Shown here: piece by piece, positions 60,541 to 64,000 of the stretch
How positions within the stretch are numbered: position 1 is the stretch's first letter
Layout of the letters: each line of letters starts with the position of its first letter
Assembly: GCA_027596035.1 (NCBI GenBank)
Contig: JADGJA010000030.1
Coordinates: 1 to 64,000, forward strand
Length of the DNA: 64,000 nucleotides
Origin: Thoreauomyces humboldtii
Taxonomy: Eukaryota; Chytridiomycota; Chytridiomycetes; Spizellomycetales; Powellomycetaceae
Reading direction: 5' to 3'
The notes under the pieces: generated by a model
Told to the model about the DNA's origin: nothing
What the model saw: only the letters and a program-made list of their open reading frames with translations
The model's database searches: none
Translations under genes and position numbers: made by a program

Positions 60541-63126
60541 CTACCGCATCTGACCAATCTTGTGATCGAGTTTGTTGACATCGTTGATGATGCGTCGACG
60601 CGTATGCTGTGCATCCTGAAGGGATGCTGTTGGAAGGGACGGCGGTGCGTAGGGATACATCGGCTGTTGCTGCTGTTGCTGAGGATATCCAGGATACTCT
60701 TCGTATCCACCCCCCGGGTAGTACGTCGGTGCGTACTGTTGCTGCTGTTGAGGTGGGTATTGCTGCTGTTGAGGGGCATAGTAGTTTGCCTCTGGAATAA
60801 CTTGGGTGCCGTAATACCTAGAGGTCCGGGGTCAGGTGTTTGCGTGAACATCACAGCCAGGAAGACAGCACTCACGGGTCAGGTGGAGGCTGAGGCTCGG
60901 GCACCGAAGCTTGCGGGAGGCCTCCACCCCTCTTGGTCTGTGGAGTTGGAAGGTTCGTGCGCAGTCTTCCTCTGCCTTTGCCAAGAAGCGAGCTTTGAGC
61001 CGGGACGCTCGTCGAGGACGATGCCACCGAAGCAGCCACGGATCCCGAGGTGCTCTGCCTCCAATGATTCGAGGATGCTGCGCTGGCAGGGACGTTGGGA
61101 ACAGGACTTGCTCCAGCTATCCGTGGCAGATGCAAGACGCCCGGTCCCACGTTGCTTATCCCATGAACCAACCCTGCGCTCGGAACCCTTGGACTTCCGT
61201 ACCCCGATCCACTTGCACTGGCAGCTCCTCCGAGTACCATGCTCTTCAGGTATTCGTTTTCGATTCTTAGCTGCGTGACCTGCGCGGTCAGGGTCTCGAC
61301 GAGCTCATCCCTAGGGTCCATGTTGACCACAGGACGGTTCTTTATTCGTTTGGTTCTTTGCGCGTAGCGGAGCGTCTTGAGTGTTTCGTTGATGTGATTC
61401 GGCGAGGGAGACACGCAGGCTATCATGAGAGCTAGGCCGGATCCTCCCAGGGAATCCGCTAGCAGGCGAGTCAGGTTGGAGTCCCGATATGGTATGTGGC
61501 CCGTCCTTTTGCGAGCGTCCGAAAGAGCTGATATGCAGTTTCCTTTGACGAGCATACAAGTAGAATGAGTTAAAGAATCGCGGGCATATCGATTTCGGAA
61601 TGCTCCTTACCGAGAGTCAGAAGGCTTTTGTTGATATTCAACATTTCGTTAAACGATTCCCCTGTGGCCTTCGTCTCGCGAACCTTCTCGCTACCTATCG
61701 TACGAGGTCCATCAGAACACGCTGTCCAAAGTGACAGGCAAGGTTAAGAAGCATACCGGCCAGATCGACAAAGCTCATCTTCCCATGCTTTACGAAAGGC
61801 CTTCCACCTGCAGGCTCAGGCTGCTCGCTGTCGATGTAAATCGTCATAATGCTGTGAGATCGCGAGGAATGCTCGTTGAGCTGATGAGCGCGGGTCGTTC
61901 GGTTTTTGAGTCCTGGATGTGTAAAGTTCAATCACAGATGCCGGTATTTGTTCTCAGACCTTGACGATCCCACCTTCTTGCATGACCGCAATGCAGTCGT
62001 CTATGGTGTGACAGTCCAACACGAGAAGATTCTCAACGTAGAAACCACGGGACGCTTGAAAGCGGACCGGAAGGGAAACCGTGTTTGTCAAGCTCATGAG
62101 GTCCTGAACCTGAAATTGTGGTGTCAGTCTCCGGGTCATCTTGATCCGGGATATCTGTGACCAAAGTCGTACATGCTCGTTGTAAATCTCAAGATACGCT
62201 GCTTTGACAGAATAGGTCACCCTAGAATCCCTTGCAGCCTGCTCATATAAGTAGCGCAAAGAGCGCAATACAATGCCGCCTTGATTGCTGTCAAACTCGA
62301 GGCCTTTCTCTCCCGTGACCTGAGATAGATGTGAATACAAGGAAAGCTTTCCAAAGGTGCACTGAGATGAGCTACCGTGAAACTCTTCCCGCTCCCGGTT
62401 TGGCCAAAGGCAAAAACGGTAGTCGCGTAGCTGATAGGGATAAGTCGTCGTTAGTGGTCTAGGTCAAAATTGAGAAGATGCGTTGGCCTGGGCCTTACCC
62501 TTCTAAGGCCTTGTCGACAAGGTCTTTCACTCCGCATTGTTCAAACACGTCCGTCTGACTAGACTGGTCGTCAAATACGTAATTGAACGTCATTCCTCGC
62601 TCCTCCATATTGGGCGCCTTCAGCTGAGGCAGGAAAAACTCTCAGCTTCTCTCTCAGCCGACAAGACCCCCCCCGGGAGTCCCTACTTGCAGAGTTTTCC
62701 GATCGCCTCCGCATTCAAGTTTGCTACCATGCGCGTCAAACGTTCGTTCTCCTTCATTAAACGGTCGAACTCTGCCCAGGAAGAAAAAGCGATCGAATCA
62801 GATGCGGAAGCGAGAGAATATCGTCCCTTCCTGTTGCCTGACCTCACGACAACTCTAATGCTTTCGTGCCCTTGTCCAGCTGCCGAAGTCGCAGCAGAAG
62901 CCGGCGCATGGGTAGAGTAACCGCTATTGAGGAGACTCGAGCCTGACGACTGCAGTCCGCCTTCCGAGTACACTCGGTCACTGCCGCTATACATGGTTGA
63001 TGCGGCGGACGTGCGAGTACTGGCATTGACGAGATGTTGCGGTGGGTGGAAAGGAGGCGGTTGAGTGTTTGGATATTGCTGATTCGGTGGATACTGATAT
63101 TGGTAGTGGGGGCCGCCGTACTCCAT
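60541..63126 (-). CDS. Kinesin motor protein, KIF12-like
   Basis: The motor region is clear: P-loop GQTGSGKS near 62400, AAYLEIYNEHV, GFYVENLLVLDC, switch I NEHSSRSHS, switch II VDLAG, then NINKSLLTLGNCISALSDARK and IPYRDSNLTRLLADSLGGSG. These last stretches, with TLRYAQRTKRIKNRP, resemble KIF12. The N-terminus is unusual: about 50 residues rich in Tyr/Pro/Gln, Ser-rich sequence, then IRVVVR and a helix (FDRLMKENERLTRMVANL). The first beta strand of the motor is not cleanly readable and the exon joint near 62690 is uncertain. A neck coil (VETLTAQVTQLRIENEYLKSM) follows the motor. The C-terminal exon gives a Gln/Tyr/Pro-rich tail (QQQQQYAPTYYPGGGY) ending with KLDHKIGQMR. KIF12 relatives function in cilia or Golgi of animals; the fungal role is unknown. 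Confidence 0.88.
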
Positions 63127-63543
63127 TTCAGGTATTTCATCATGCAGTCATATCGGAAGGCCAATATTCCAAAATATCCATACTGCGTTTCTTCTTGGGT
63201 GCCAGCACGCTGACGCGGAACGCACACGAAACAGACGGAAAACCAGTGCTCAACGGCGGCTCACGGTGCTGACTAAGCCGAGCGGAAATAGCATCGCTGC
63301 CAAAAACTCCAACCAGTCCCTCCCCCACGACGGGGCCTCTCCCCACTGTGACGACAGCGCCCAGGTTGATCGTGGAGTCGATCGGAAGTAAAGAAAGCAG
63401 AGTCTTCGTTTTTGCAATCTCACGACAGATCCGCTCTGTAACGAAAGCGGATTTCTCCGTCGCTCAGATCCAACGAAGCCTAGCCCAGCACCGCCTTTGT
63501 GCCTGTATCGGATCCATCCATTCGACTCCTACCGTCTTCCATC
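63127..63543. other. Divergent promoter, kinesin / CaM kinase
   Basis: About 420 nt between the divergent starts. No gene seen. Confidence 0.5.
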
Positions 63544-64000
63544 ATGGCGCAACTCAACTCTTCCAGCCCCGACTCAAGGTCATTCAAGATGGACGAGCTA
63601 TACAAGAAATACGAACTTGGGTCACAGCTTGGCACGTAAGTATCTTGGCAAGGCTGATGAATAAGCGGATCCTTTCAACGCTAAGCTCACCAGCTTTTAC
63701 TGTATGACATCTTAGCGGTGCCTTTTCCGAAGTCCGCCTCGGCGTCGAACGCAGCAACGGGCGAAAGTTTGCCGTCAAGATGATTGATAAGTCGAAATGC
63801 AAGGGCAAGGAGGGGATGATCGACACCGAGGTTCAGATCCTGCAAAAGGTCCGTCACGAAAACATAATTCAGATGTTCGAGATGTACGAGAACGAGAGCA
63901 AGATCTGCCTTGTGATGGAACTTGTCACTGGTGGTGAGCTTTTCGACGACATCGTCAAACGCGGAAAGTACACCGAGGTCGACTGCGCCCGGATCATCCA
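63544..64000 (+). CDS. Calcium/calmodulin-dependent protein kinase, CaMK1/DCLK type (5' part)
   Basis: Exon 1 (63544-63635) joins exon 2 (63716 to the window end) in frame: LGSQLGT-GAFSEVRLGVER. Visible elements of the kinase fold are the Gly-rich loop GTGAFSEV, the ATP-lysine in FAVKMIDK, the alpha-C glutamate in TEVQIL and the hinge ICLVMELVTGGELFDDIV. The catalytic loop and any calmodulin-binding segment lie beyond the window. CaMKs phosphorylate Ser/Thr targets in calcium signalling. Assignment to the CaMK1/DCLK branch rests on the GGELFDDI pattern and is likely but not proven. Confidence 0.9.

Overview
This is a nuclear window from a fungus. Genes are compact and intron-rich: short introns (about 59-89 nt where I resolved both ends) with GT-AG ends and CTAAC-like branch points. 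Fungus-type genes include a white-collar-1 photoreceptor, PAM17, a full-size PDR-type ABC transporter and an SNG1/DUF3533 membrane protein. A KIF12-like kinesin and a roughly 3,500-residue protein that I read as built of repeated Ig-like (ASH/MSP-type) segments point to an early-diverging, possibly zoosporic (chytrid-like) lineage. That placement is inference; no rRNA marker is present.

Layout. 57-10953 (-) is one giant gene joined across five short introns. A tRNA-Glu gene follows at 11371-11442 (-), then an RNA-dependent RNA polymerase at 12175-16979 (-) and a decayed tRNA-Glu copy at 17786-17857 (+). Next are RPS15 (18211-19292 -), WC-1 (20061-22841 -), a coiled-coil protein with three zinc knuckles (23903-26202 -), a small membrane protein (27312-28258 +), a PDR transporter (28543-33938 -), PAM17 (34557-35275 +), an ABCG half-transporter (35844-38362 +) and RPS25 (38768-39765 -). 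Then come a disordered Q-rich protein (40158-42578 +), a multi-dsRBD protein (42811-45456 -), an LMBR1-family membrane protein (45685-47611 +) and a decayed DED1-like helicase (48151-49435 -). The window ends with UTP25 (49650-52080 +), cohesin acetyltransferase ECO1 (52151-53591 -), an SLC25A44-like carrier (53982-55386 +), an F-box/LRR protein (55527-57886 -), the SNG1-like protein (58449-60329 +), the kinesin (60541-63126 -) and the start of a CaM-kinase gene (63544 onward, +).

The genes are mostly unrelated housekeeping and regulatory genes, as expected for a fungal chromosome. Two could share an RNA-silencing theme (the polymerase and the dsRNA-binding protein), but they are 26 kb apart and a link is only a hypothesis. 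The least expected observations are: a matching first-intron architecture in the two 40S ribosomal protein genes, with a GGAT repeat about 90-100 nt after an ATG-only first exon; a 15-nt microexon in the carrier gene; a decayed helicase whose motif relics can still be read; a WC-1 lacking its zinc finger; and the giant uncharacterised protein. Exon boundaries were read by eye from splice signals and frame continuity.
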